DNA from: UBA7430 sp002478765
GTDB taxonomy: Bacteria > Bacteroidota > Bacteroidia > Flavobacteriales > UBA7430
Assembly: GCA_943789355.1 (NCBI GenBank)
Contig: CALSTU010000002.1
Span: 434,001 to 498,000 of the forward strand
DNA length: 64,000 bases
Reading direction: 5' to 3'
Shown here: in pieces, positions 47,501-57,300 of the stretch
Position numbering within the stretch: position 1 is the stretch's first letter
Layout: every line of letters begins with the position of its first letter
Notes under the pieces: model-generated
Seen by the model: only the letters and a program-made list of their open reading frames with translations
Told to the model about the DNA's origin: nothing
Database searches by the model: none
Program-made: the position numbers and the translations under genes

Positions 47501-47910
47501 TCGTGAACAATGCCATCGTTCTTATTGATTATATTGATCTTCTAAAGGCACGAAAGCGTAGAGAATTAAACCTTAACGATAACGCTATTCTGGATTCGAA
47601 AACTTCCATATTATGTATCAAAGAGGGAGGGCAAAAGCGTTTAAGACCTGTATTATTAACCGCAATAACCACCATACTCGGGCTACTGCCTTTGGCAACT
47701 GGAATGAACATCAACTTCTTCACCCTTTTAACTGAGTTTGATGCTCAAATATTCTTCGGTGGAGACAATGCTATATTCTGGGGACCCATGGCTTGGACGG
47801 TTATTTTCGGTTTAAGTTTTGCTACGTTCTTAACACTGATACTCGTTCCCGTGATGTATTTATTGGCAGACAGGATTAAAAATAAGATGTCAAACATCAT
47901 TTCATCATAA
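44509..47910 (+). CDS. RND efflux transporter permease (AcrB/MdtB family)
   Basis: Inner-membrane proton-driven pump of 1,133 residues, slightly longer than AcrB because of a spacer around residues 500-570. The first span (FILTALLTLFGLFSY) leads into the porter domain with TMYPGNSPADIENLITRPIE. The central proton-relay region LILALGMLVDNAIVVIENIH and its second-half counterpart GIVSLAGVVVNNAIVLIDYI are visible. The substrate cannot be read; it is cotranscribed with its adaptor and TolC, under the broken TetR. Confidence 0.95.
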   Translation: MAQKNRNFGLTNLSLKNKTSVFILTALLTLFGLFSYKNMPKSLFPDIVMPTIMVQTMYPGNSPADIENLITRPIEKQIKSVKGIKNLTSNSVQDNSSIIVEFNTDVEVKTALQDVKDAVDKAKSDLPNDLDIDPMVMDIDFSEFPILNINLSGDYSLDDLKVYAEELQDQIESLSEISKVEITGLLDREISIKADLHKMENNKVSFSDIENAIAAENVSIASGDILLGTSRRSVRTDAEFKTTREIENIIVKSESGNIVYLKDVAEVVNGYEERESYARLDKKPVVSLNVIKKSGENLLVATDKIMEILDEAKASQFLPQGLNISITNDQSEQTQDQLDNLENSIIFGVILVILVLLFFLGLRNSLFVGLAIPLSMFISFVILGGMGTAMNTVVLFALILALGMLVDNAIVVIENIHRLYNEEGLSRIEAAKRGVGEIAVAIISSTATTLAAFFPLLFWDDLMGEFMGYIPMTLIIVLGSSLFVALVINPVFASQFMKKDARKNPNKQKLSKIAILLTLFAVMFYLGGKTLMGSLLIVFALLTLINGLFLTPLSYWFQDSLLVKLENQYSKALNWALSGLKPYLLLSGTGLLLFLSIGFFAFKAPKVEFFPVNEPKYVNVFVEVPIGSDVGLTDSITHLVEDEIFEILKPFEHAVSSVMTNIGSGTTDPNDMGGNMGVTPNKARITINFKEFKLRKGVDTGEVMKLISSSLTKMPGVEISVDKNREGPPMGKPINIEVRGEDFEKLLSISDDVKNTIDQENIPGIEGLKIDLELSKPELLIEIDRDQARRLGISTYLVASTVRTALFGKEISKFKEGEDEHPIVLRLDDKYRYSVPALMNQKITYRSQSSGQIKQIPISSVATYAYNTTYGSVSRKDMKRQVTLYSNVVEGFNENLINEQLKQILADKKMPPGYVLQFTGKQQEQAQTQDFLSKALMIAIALITLILVSQFNSAIKPFIIIITVVFSTIGVFFGLALFNMDFVIIMTGIGIVSLAGVVVNNAIVLIDYIDLLKARKRRELNLNDNAILDSKTSILCIKEGGQKRLRPVLLTAITTILGLLPLATGMNINFFTLLTEFDAQIFFGGDNAIFWGPMAWTVIFGLSFATFLTLILVPVMYLLADRIKNKMSNIISS

Positions 47911-47969
47911 AATTTATGAAACCGATTCAACGATTTTAAATCGATTTACTTACTTTTGCTCGACATTTT

Positions 47970-48042
47970 GCTGACGTAGCTCAGTTGGTAGAGCACATCC
48001 TTGGTAGGGATGAGGTCGTCGGTTCAAGTCCGATCGTCAGCT
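47970..48042 (+). tRNA. tRNA-Thr (GGT anticodon)
   Basis: A 73-nt cloverleaf with acceptor arms GCTGACG/CGTCAGC, D-loop AGCTCAGTTGGTAGAGC, anticodon stem CATCC/GGATG with loop TTGGTAG (anticodon GGT) and a GTTCAAGTC T-loop. It is the second threonine tRNA of the window and stands alone. Confidence 0.95.
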
Positions 48043-48043
48043 C

Positions 48044-48081
48044 AAAAGCGGCATTTCATTCTCTGAGATGCCGCTTTTTTC
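48044..48081 (+). terminator. Terminator after tRNA-Thr(GGT)
   Basis: Stem AAAAGCGGCAT/ATGCCGCTTTT followed by T-rich sequence, 2 nt after the tRNA. Confidence 0.85.
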
Positions 48082-48223
48082 TTTTAAAGCCTCTTGATAA
48101 AGATTTATCAAACCTAAAAAAAACAAGAAATCCACAATTAAACTTACCGTCTTTCATAGCTCCAAACATTAAGAAAACACAAATCAATGCTCATCTTTAT
48201 GAACGGTAAATAACAACTCCATT

Positions 48224-51205
48224 TTAATGTTTAACAACCTTAAACGTTTGTAATGTTTCCTTGTTGGTTGTATTTACCTTCAACATATAAACCGCATGCG
48301 GTAAATGGCTCATGTTTATGTGAGTCAAGGCACCTGTCAATTGATCCGTATCCAATAAGTTCCCCAAAACATCGTACAATTGATAATCTAACTTCCGATT
48401 GCCATAATTTTCAACCTCAACGATCAATAGATTTGTTCGTGCTTGAAAGGATGCTGTCAAGTCCATTTCATCTACCAATTCCACAACTTCTTCTTGCTGA
48501 ATAGAAGACGCCATTCGACCCCAATTCGTCAATACATTCACATCGTCAATAGTACAATCGGATGGCCCTAGCGATAATACAAACTCTCCAACAGCACTCC
48601 CTGTTTCTCTTTGAATAACAGATATTCCGGCATCAGGGTGACTTACATGAACGTGCCATGAAACTTCATCTTGCCAAGTACCGCCTCCTACTTCAAGTCT
48701 GTAGCAACCTTCAGGTAAGTCCCAGTAATCTGTACCTCCAAAACCCGATAATAAACTTCCTTGTGCTTCTGTAGAACCCCAAGCATTAAATATTTCATAC
48801 CTATTCCCATTCCAGCCGTCTCCATAAGAATCTTGCATGGCTACCTCTACACTGTACATCACGGAATGATTGATACTGATGTATGAATTATTCGATTCCG
48901 TACTCGTCTCGCAATCTCCCTGATCGTTATTATGGGCTTCACAGTTGAGAAAGATAAAATGACCTCCCGATTTATAAGAACCGTCATCACAAGAGCCATC
49001 CGACAGCCAAATTTCGGGGGCACAGTTTCCATTGCAATCCAAAACCTCTTGCGGAGAACAGCCTATGGTTCCTGAGATCGCACATGAGACCGTTAGCTCA
49101 TAAGAACCCGAATACGAACTGTAACCCTCTATTAAAATGTAATAAACTCCTGGTTCTAGGGGTTTATTTAAAATCGTCCGAGTACCACAATCTCCATCAT
49201 CATCCCCTGAGTGTATCTCAGTCATGTTTTCATTGTAAATGCGCAGGTAAGTATCATATGCGGAACCGCAGGTCGAAAACTCATAGTCTCCCATGGAAGC
49301 CACCTCAAATCGATAAATGTCTTCGGGAGAGATGCCGCCATAATTGTTGGTAGATTCTACAGTAGATCCTGTCACTGAAGACCCACAAAAGATTGAACTT
49401 GGTACGATACACGAACCATCAGCATCGGTTGCTGCTGCATCATAATTTAAAGCAGATGCTTCCGTACAACCTTCTATCTCATCGGCATTACAAACGCCAT
49501 CACTATCAGCATCCTGATCCAGATACATTCCTTCCTCACAAACATCACAATAGCTTAACGGATGGTTGATGGTTAAGTTTAGCGTTGCCGTAGAATCACA
49601 TCCCAAAGCATTTGTTGTACTCCAGGTGTACGTTCCACTGGCATTATAAGTGGCACCGTTCCAATCGTAACTATCGCAGGCTGTAACATTTTCACTGGAA
49701 GTGCTACTGTTATTGATGGTGACTCTTAGCGTATGTACTCCACAAAATGTAGAGTCATCATAAGCATGCTTTAGATCTTGTGTGCTCGTAACGGTTTGTC
49801 CTTCCCATGTGAAACTGTCACAGGCCGTTACTGAGCTCATACTAAACACCTCGTATGTGCAAGAGCCATCGTCAGTTGTTGCTTGATCATTAAAGTTACA
49901 GGCGACCGTATCCATACAGCCAAAAATTTGTTCTTCTAATATTCGTAAATCATCTTTGGGAACAAAATCTTGAGATTGTTTGTCTTTGCCAAAGTAAAAA
50001 CTTGCAAAAGGCTTCACATGATGTAATTCAGACATCGCGGCAAAAATTTCATTTTGTGTGCCGTCGTAGATGCGTACCCGGGTACGATCAATAAATTTGT
50101 TTCCATACATCAATGATTCCCAAATAGAATACGGGTGAACAGCTTCAAAAGTAATATCCATATCACTCGTCCAATACAAAGCACTCTGATCAAACAAACC
50201 AGAATCTATTTCATGTGCTGCTTCTTTAAAGTTTTCTAAAGAGGGTAAAAAATAATTTATTCTACTTTGTGCTTCTTCTATAGGACGGTTTAAATCCTCA
50301 CAAACTTGCGACGCAACCTTTTCTTCGCCACAACTGATAAACTTTTCTATATCTTGAGTTCTATTCACTAAATTCTTTTCATGAACAACACGCATAATAG
50401 GTTGTAAGTCTGAAAATTGAAACTTTGTGGTCAGGAAATGATCCGTACAATTAAATCGATGTTTATAATCTCCGGATTGTCCGAATGCTTCATCTTCGCG
50501 TTGTCCAAAAAGATCTTCTTTTAAAACTAAATAGGCTATTTCTTTCTCTGTATCTACTTTATACACAACGCATCCCTCGATCTCATCACCTATTTTAGGC
50601 GAGCCAGTACATGAATCTTTATTCTCGAATAAAATTTCATATAAGTGTTTATCGTAACAAAAATTAATCATTTTATTCGGCGCTTCTTCAGGGCCCATTG
50701 AATCATCTTTTTCTTCTTCCACCATCACCTGCTCACCGTCCCCTATTGCAGTTTTTGACTCAAATAATATCTTAATAAAACGAACGTAATTTTGTATACT
50801 ATCAACTTCAGGCCCACTACTAGCATTTGGAATATCTACTTCTTGAGGAAAAAGAAACGAAACATGTTCTCCTTGATTGCAATTATAAGTAGCAGACGAC
50901 CAATAAGAATGATCAAAATTAAAATCTACAAATCCTTCAACACCTACTAAAATAAAACGATTTTCTTGCATCCAATAAAAGTCAGTTTCATCTGGAGGAA
51001 TCCATTCTTCCTCAAGAAGATCCATAAAACCATTATAATTAACCCTATGACCATCATTTTGATCTCTTAATTGAACAATCGCATATTTACATCCACCTTC
51101 AATTTCTTCTACATAGTACACAATACCTCCACTTATTAAATCTCCAACTTGAATTTGAGCAAAAACGTTTGTAGTGATTAAAACAATCATTAAAAACCTA
51201 TACAT
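48224..51205 (-). CDS. Large secreted surface protein with T9SS sorting domain
   Basis: 993 residues with a signal peptide (ends VFAQ). The first third has DUF1566-like segments (SGGIVYYVEE and YWSSATYN ... YVRFIK). Two copies of the neighbouring giant's Cys/Asp repeat follow (GCMDTVACNFNDQATTDDGSC near residue 430, split across its repeat unit, and GCTEASALNYDAAATDADGSC). Then come CDSYDWNG-type segments, a pre-peptidase-like domain (ISPEDIYRFEVASMGDYEF) and a T9SS C-terminal domain (LYDVLGNLLDTDQLTG). Exported by the Sec pathway and T9SS to the cell surface. Its function is unknown; adhesion is the likely guess. Confidence 0.8.
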   Translation of the reverse strand: MYRFLMIVLITTNVFAQIQVGDLISGGIVYYVEEIEGGCKYAIVQLRDQNDGHRVNYNGFMDLLEEEWIPPDETDFYWMQENRFILVGVEGFVDFNFDHSYWSSATYNCNQGEHVSFLFPQEVDIPNASSGPEVDSIQNYVRFIKILFESKTAIGDGEQVMVEEEKDDSMGPEEAPNKMINFCYDKHLYEILFENKDSCTGSPKIGDEIEGCVVYKVDTEKEIAYLVLKEDLFGQREDEAFGQSGDYKHRFNCTDHFLTTKFQFSDLQPIMRVVHEKNLVNRTQDIEKFISCGEEKVASQVCEDLNRPIEEAQSRINYFLPSLENFKEAAHEIDSGLFDQSALYWTSDMDITFEAVHPYSIWESLMYGNKFIDRTRVRIYDGTQNEIFAAMSELHHVKPFASFYFGKDKQSQDFVPKDDLRILEEQIFGCMDTVACNFNDQATTDDGSCTYEVFSMSSVTACDSFTWEGQTVTSTQDLKHAYDDSTFCGVHTLRVTINNSSTSSENVTACDSYDWNGATYNASGTYTWSTTNALGCDSTATLNLTINHPLSYCDVCEEGMYLDQDADSDGVCNADEIEGCTEASALNYDAAATDADGSCIVPSSIFCGSSVTGSTVESTNNYGGISPEDIYRFEVASMGDYEFSTCGSAYDTYLRIYNENMTEIHSGDDDGDCGTRTILNKPLEPGVYYILIEGYSSYSGSYELTVSCAISGTIGCSPQEVLDCNGNCAPEIWLSDGSCDDGSYKSGGHFIFLNCEAHNNDQGDCETSTESNNSYISINHSVMYSVEVAMQDSYGDGWNGNRYEIFNAWGSTEAQGSLLSGFGGTDYWDLPEGCYRLEVGGGTWQDEVSWHVHVSHPDAGISVIQRETGSAVGEFVLSLGPSDCTIDDVNVLTNWGRMASSIQQEEVVELVDEMDLTASFQARTNLLIVEVENYGNRKLDYQLYDVLGNLLDTDQLTGALTHINMSHLPHAVYMLKVNTTNKETLQTFKVVKH

Positions 51206-51346
51206 CTTTTCATAAACTATATATTTATATAAATAAAATTAATTAAATATATATATAATTATTATATATTCCTAATATTAAACTAAAAAAATAGAGTAAT
51301 GTATGCAAAGTCGGCTTTCTGGATACTTTCCTCTTATTTTAGATAT

Positions 51347-51381
51347 AAAAAAAGGGCGGCCTATTAGGCCGCCCTTTTTTT
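51347..51381 (-). terminator. Strong terminator after the giant repeat gene
   Basis: GGGCGGCCT/AGGCCGCCC (9 bp, loop ATT) flanked by seven A on one side and seven T on the other, giving a bidirectional intrinsic terminator just after the stop at 51399. Confidence 0.9.
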
Positions 51382-51398
51382 GAGTATGTTTTAATATA

Positions 51399-54300
51399 TT
51401 ATTTTTTAATCAACTTACTGTAATGCTGGTTTCCATCAACATCCGTCAACTTTAGTGTGTAAATCCCACTAGATAGATTAGAGATGTCAATCTGTCCGTC
51501 GTAATTTTGATTCCATTGAAGCATCTGTCCGGATAGACCGTAAATGGTAATCGTCTCAAAATCTAAGTTTGAAATCGTTACCAGATCAGATGCTGGGTTT
51601 GGATAGATCTTCATGCCGATCGATTCTGACTCTTCAAGACTCACGCAACCGCCATTAGGATCAACTTCATTTGTGATCAAAGTTCCGGAACCGTCTGTTT
51701 CACCCGAACAGTACTCACATCCTTCAGGAATAAGACAAGAAGCATCATCAACATTTGCCTCGGTATTGTAATTACAAGCATTCACATCGGTACAACCACC
51801 AACTGGAAGGATACATAAGCCATCGTCTTTATTAGCCAGTGAGCTGTAATTCAATGCATTCTCATTCATACAACCCAATATAACTTTGTTTGAACATGAA
51901 TCGTCTGAAGTGTTGGCATTTGGATTGTACTCAACATAAGTATCATCCATACAACCTGACACAAGGTCCACACAAGTATCATCGTTGGTGTTGGCAGACT
52001 CATCATAGTTAAATGCCGTTGCATCGGTACAGCCAAGTACGATGATTGTCGTACATGAAGCATCATCGTCCGTTGCTAAGGAATTGAACTCAAAGTAGAG
52101 TGAATCGGTACAACCTGAAACTTCCAACTCATCACAAATGCCGTCTGTATCGACATCGCTGATACAAACATCGTTACAGTCGTAGAAAGCTTCGGTATAT
52201 TCACAGCCTACATTTGTATTTGCGGAAGCATCGTAATTACACGCATCTTCATCCATACAACCTACAATTTCTATGATACAAGAATCATCGTCGGTATTGG
52301 CCAGCGAGTTGTAATTGCTTGCTGCTTCATCGGTACAACCACTCACAATCGCTACACATGAATTATCTTCCGTATTCGCCAGTGCATTGTAGTTGTATGC
52401 AGCTTCATCTGTACAGCCATTCACTACAGCCTCACAGGAACCGTCATCGGTATTGGCCAGTGAGTTGTAATTGAATGCTGTTGCATTCGTACAACCAGTC
52501 TCTATGGCAATACAAGTACCGTCATCCTTATTGGCATTGCTGTTGTAGTTAAATGATGTCTCATCGGTACAACCCAAAACAAAGACCTCGCAAGAACCGT
52601 CGTCTTGAGTTGCTAGTGGATTGTAGTTTGCAGCTGTTGATGTCATACAACCCAAAACAACTACGGCCTCACAAGAACCGTCGTCTTGAGTTGCTTCTGC
52701 ATTGTAATTACTTGAGAGTGAATTGGTACAACCAGGTACCAAATAAATACATGTAGATTGCGAATCATCAGTTGCCGATGCATCGTAATTTTCAGCCGTT
52801 GAATCCATACATCCGTAGGTAACGTTTTGAGTTGTGCATGAACCATCATCCACGTTAGCCAACTCATTGTACTCATCGTAATCAAAATTGGTACAACCGT
52901 TTACAATAAGATTGATACAAGAAGTTGGATCGGTATCGGTGTCAGGCACATTGGTCAGCGCTGTAATACTTTTATCTGACGTATTGTAATCCCAATGCTC
53001 CAGATAGGTGTCATCGGTACACCCTTCAACAATTAAAGTCGCACACGAACCGTCATTTGTATTTGCAGAGGAATCAAACTCCGTATAATTCACATCGGTA
53101 CAACCACTTACAATCAATGTCTGACAAGTGCTAGGGTCCGTATCCGTGTTTGCGGATGCATTATACTCCGTATATGCATCATTCATACAACCCAAAACAA
53201 TAAGCGTTGAACAAGAATCATCATCTTTATTGGCAGAAGCTGAATATTCTAGGTAATCAGAATCCGTACAACCAAGTACCGTGACATTTACACAAGAACC
53301 GTTGTCTGTATTTGCGGATGCATCGTATTCTAAATAAGTATCATCGCTACAACCGTATACAATCGCTAAACAAGAACCATCATTTACATTGGCATTGGAA
53401 TCGAAATTGAATGCATTCAAATCCGTACACCCACGAACAACTGCTGTAGCACAAGAACCATCATCTACATTAGCCAATGCACTGTACTCTGTATAAGCAT
53501 CATCCATACAACCCGTAACAGCAATAGTAACACAAGCTGACTCATCGGACGAATTGGCCGAAGCGTTGTACTCTACATAATCAGAATCTGTACAACCCGA
53601 TACAACTTCATTCGCACAAGATGTCGGATCGGTATCCGTATTGGCAGATGCATTAAATTCAACATAATTGGCATCCATACAACCGTATACGATGTCTAAA
53701 CAAGAACCGTCATTGGTGTTGGCGTTGGCCTCGTAATTGAAAGCATTCAGATCCGTACAGCCATTAACAACTGCGGTAGCACACGACGTAGGGTCTGTAT
53801 CTTTATTTGCGGATGCATTGTACTCCGTGAAATTATCATCCATACAACCAACAACTGCAGTAGTCACACATGCCGTTACATCTGAAGTATTCGCAGATGC
53901 ATTGTACTCCAGATAAGCTTCATCTGTACAACCTGAGACTACTTCATTCACACAGGATGTCGGATCGGTATCCGTATTGGCAGATGCATTAAATTCTACG
54001 TAACTATTATCCAAACAACCGTATACAATCGCCGTACAAGAACCATCATTCGTATTAGCACTAGCATCGTAATTGAAAGCATTCAAGTCGGTACATCCCT
54101 CTACCACGAGAGTCTCACACGAAGTGGGGTCTGTGTCGGTATTGGCCGATGCATTGTATTCGGTGTAGGTATCATCCATACACCCCGCAACCACATCAAT
54201 ACAAGTACCATCATCTTTGGTGGCATCAGCATTGTAATTGAATGCCAAACCATCCGTACATCCCTCAATAAAGGTACATGTTTCGTTATCTATATCAAGC

Positions 54301-57300
54301 TGAAGAGCAATTGTTTCATTGTAGGAGTCATTGTTGCTATCAGCCATTGGGAAATAGTTTTCTGCAATCGGGTCCGTACATACTTTGTTAGAATTTCTTC
54401 TTCTGAATGAATATTCACAAGGATCTCCAGAGTCAACTGCACTTTCCTGATTCACCGTAGCTTCTGGGTTGTAGTTGGTGATGAATGGGAAGTTGTAAAT
54501 ACAACCGTACACTACATCAATACAAACCCCAGCAACATTTGCTTCTGGATTGTAGTTGGATTTATCTTCATCCATACAACCTGCTATCTTAGCCGTACAC
54601 GAACCATCGTTGGTGTTGGCTTCCGGAGTGTAATTATATGCCATTGGATTCATACAACCGCTTACCGTAGATTTACAAGAATTGTCCGGAGTATTGGCAA
54701 GAACTTGATAATTGATCGCCGCATCATCCATACATCCGAAAATAACTGGCAAACAGGAATTGTTATTAAAGTTGGCATCCGGATTGTAGTTAAAGGCCAA
54801 AGCATTCGTACAACCTACTACTTTGGTCAGACAAGACCCATCATCTTCATTCGCATTGGCATAATAGTTTAATGCTTCTGAATTGGTACAACCCAGTATT
54901 TTAGCAATACAACTTGCATCGTTAAAGTTCGCCGCTGCATTGTAGTTTAAGGCCAATGGGTTGGTACAACCTTCAACAACATCAATACAAGAACCATCGT
55001 CGGTATTTGCTACACTACTGAAGTTAAGCGAAGAATCATCCGTACATCCAAAAATTTTGGCAATACATGAAGCATCATTTACATTCGCTAAAGCATTGTA
55101 ATTAAGCGATAACGGATTGGTACAACCCGCTACTTTGTTGATACATGAGCCGTCATCGGTGTTTGCAAAAAGATAGTAATTAAGAGCGGACTCATCCATA
55201 CATCCATATATGAATGGAAGGCATGACCCGTCATTAAAATTGGCATTCGGGTTGTAATTCATTGCCGCGGCATTCATACAGCCTTCAACCAATGTAATAC
55301 AAGAACCATCATCGGTGTTTGCTGAAGGGAAATAATTCAGTGCCTCTGGATTTGTACAGCCCTTAAGAACCGAAATACATGATCCGTCATTCATCGTTGC
55401 CGATGGATTGTAATTCTTTGCCAATGGATTCATACAACCTGCAACTTTAGCGACACATGAGCTGTTGTCCGTATTTGCATTTGGATTGTAATTTAAAGCC
55501 GTCTCATCCATACATCCACGAACAACGGCCACACAGGACCCATCATTCATCGTCGCTATCGGATCAAAATTAAAGGCCAATGAGTTGGTACAACCATAAA
55601 TTAGGGAGATACATGTTGACGTACTGAACTCCGTGTTGGCATTTGGATTGTAATTAAATGCTGAAGGATCGGTACATCCAAGTACTTTTGATTCACAAGA
55701 ACCGTCATTAATATTGGCTAGTGAATTGTAATTGAAAGCTACAGGATTGGTACAACCTTTCACTGCCGGCATACAAGAACCATCATCTGTATTTGCATTC
55801 GGATTGTAGTTGAAAGCTGATGCATCAGCACATCCAAATACTTCCCTTTGACAGGAACCGTCATTTACATTGGCATTGACATTATAGTTTACAGCATTAG
55901 GGTTGGTACAACCTCTCACTGTTTCGATACACATTCCGTTGTCTGAATTTGCATTTGGATTAAAATTAAAAGCAGTTTCAATGGTACAACCTTCAATTTT
56001 AAGAATACATGAACCGTCATTGATATTCGCTAGAGGATTATAATTGAATGCCATATCGCTCATACATCCTTCAATCTTTGGAATACATCCGCCATTGTCT
56101 TTGTTTGCATTTGGATTGTAATTGAAGGCTTCAAAGTCGATACAGCCATAAATTACAGCTTCACAAGATCCGTCGTTGCTGTTTGCTAAACTGTTGTAAT
56201 TTATCGCATTTGGATCGGTACAACCCGTTACAAAAGGAATACAAGATCCGTCTGATGTATTGGCATTTGGATTGTAATTGAAAGAACTCAAATTGATACA
56301 ACCGTATTTAAAAGGTTCACAAGAGCCATTGTTCACATTGGCCGTTGCATCATAGTTAAAAGCTTGAGACAATGTACATCCGAATATTTTATCAATACAA
56401 GAACCATCGCCCTTGTTTGCATTAGGATTGAAGTTAAATGCATCCGGTTGAATACATCCAAAAATTAAGAAATTTAAACAGGTCCCATTCTCAATGTTAG
56501 CATTCGGATTGAACTCAAGGAATAGAGGATTTGTACATCCATATAGACCCAACGTTTCACAGGAACCGTCGTCTTGAGTTGCATTGGGATTGAATTCCAT
56601 GTAAGCAACATCAGTACATCCCTTAAAAACAAAAGTAAAACAGGTTCCATTTTCTTTGTTAGCATCTGCATTGTACTCTACAAAATTTTCATTGGTACAT
56701 CCTTCAACAATCAAAGTAGAACAAGATGCATCATCTAGGGTCGCATTTATATCATATTCAACATAAGCCGGATCCATACAACCGTATGTACCATACTCAC
56801 ATGAACCGTCATCTAAAGTTGCATCAGAATTATAGTTATTTGCATTAACATTTGTACATCCTTCAACATCTCCTCCTGGTTCAGCACCACAAGTTGTTCC
56901 TCCATAGGAAGCACAATCATCTGGTGAGAAAAATTCATTGTAGGGTGCATAAGCGTCTATATACAAACAACCTTCAGTGTCTGGGATATCATCACACGAA
57001 GCATAGATACATACAGAATTTCCGTACGAATCTTGAGCCGACATCGTTGCATTTGAACTGTAGTTCGTAGCCTTTGAATCCATACAACCTGGCACATCCA
57101 CGGTAGGTGAACCTGTAGTTGATACCGAAACATTGTTTAAGGTTATAGCAACATCTTTAGTGACTACATAAAGTAGGAAAGAACTAAACGTATTTAAACC
57201 TTGAGATGGTAAATCTACAGTAAAGCTCGCTGAGCCATCAACAAATACTGATTCTGTATTGAAACTAGGCTCTGTATCTGGGTGTGGATTCTTCTCAAAT

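Noticed and set aside
47970..48042. tRNA-Thr(GGT) as an insertion site for the TOMM region
   Set aside because: It is more than 7 kb from the cluster edge and no repeat of its 3' end was seen near 31.5 or 40.5 kb.
51730..56870. Regular period of about 70-75 nt resembling a CRISPR array
   Set aside because: Units are diverged, show codon-level conservation and encode a continuous reading frame, with no identical repeats separated by unique spacers.
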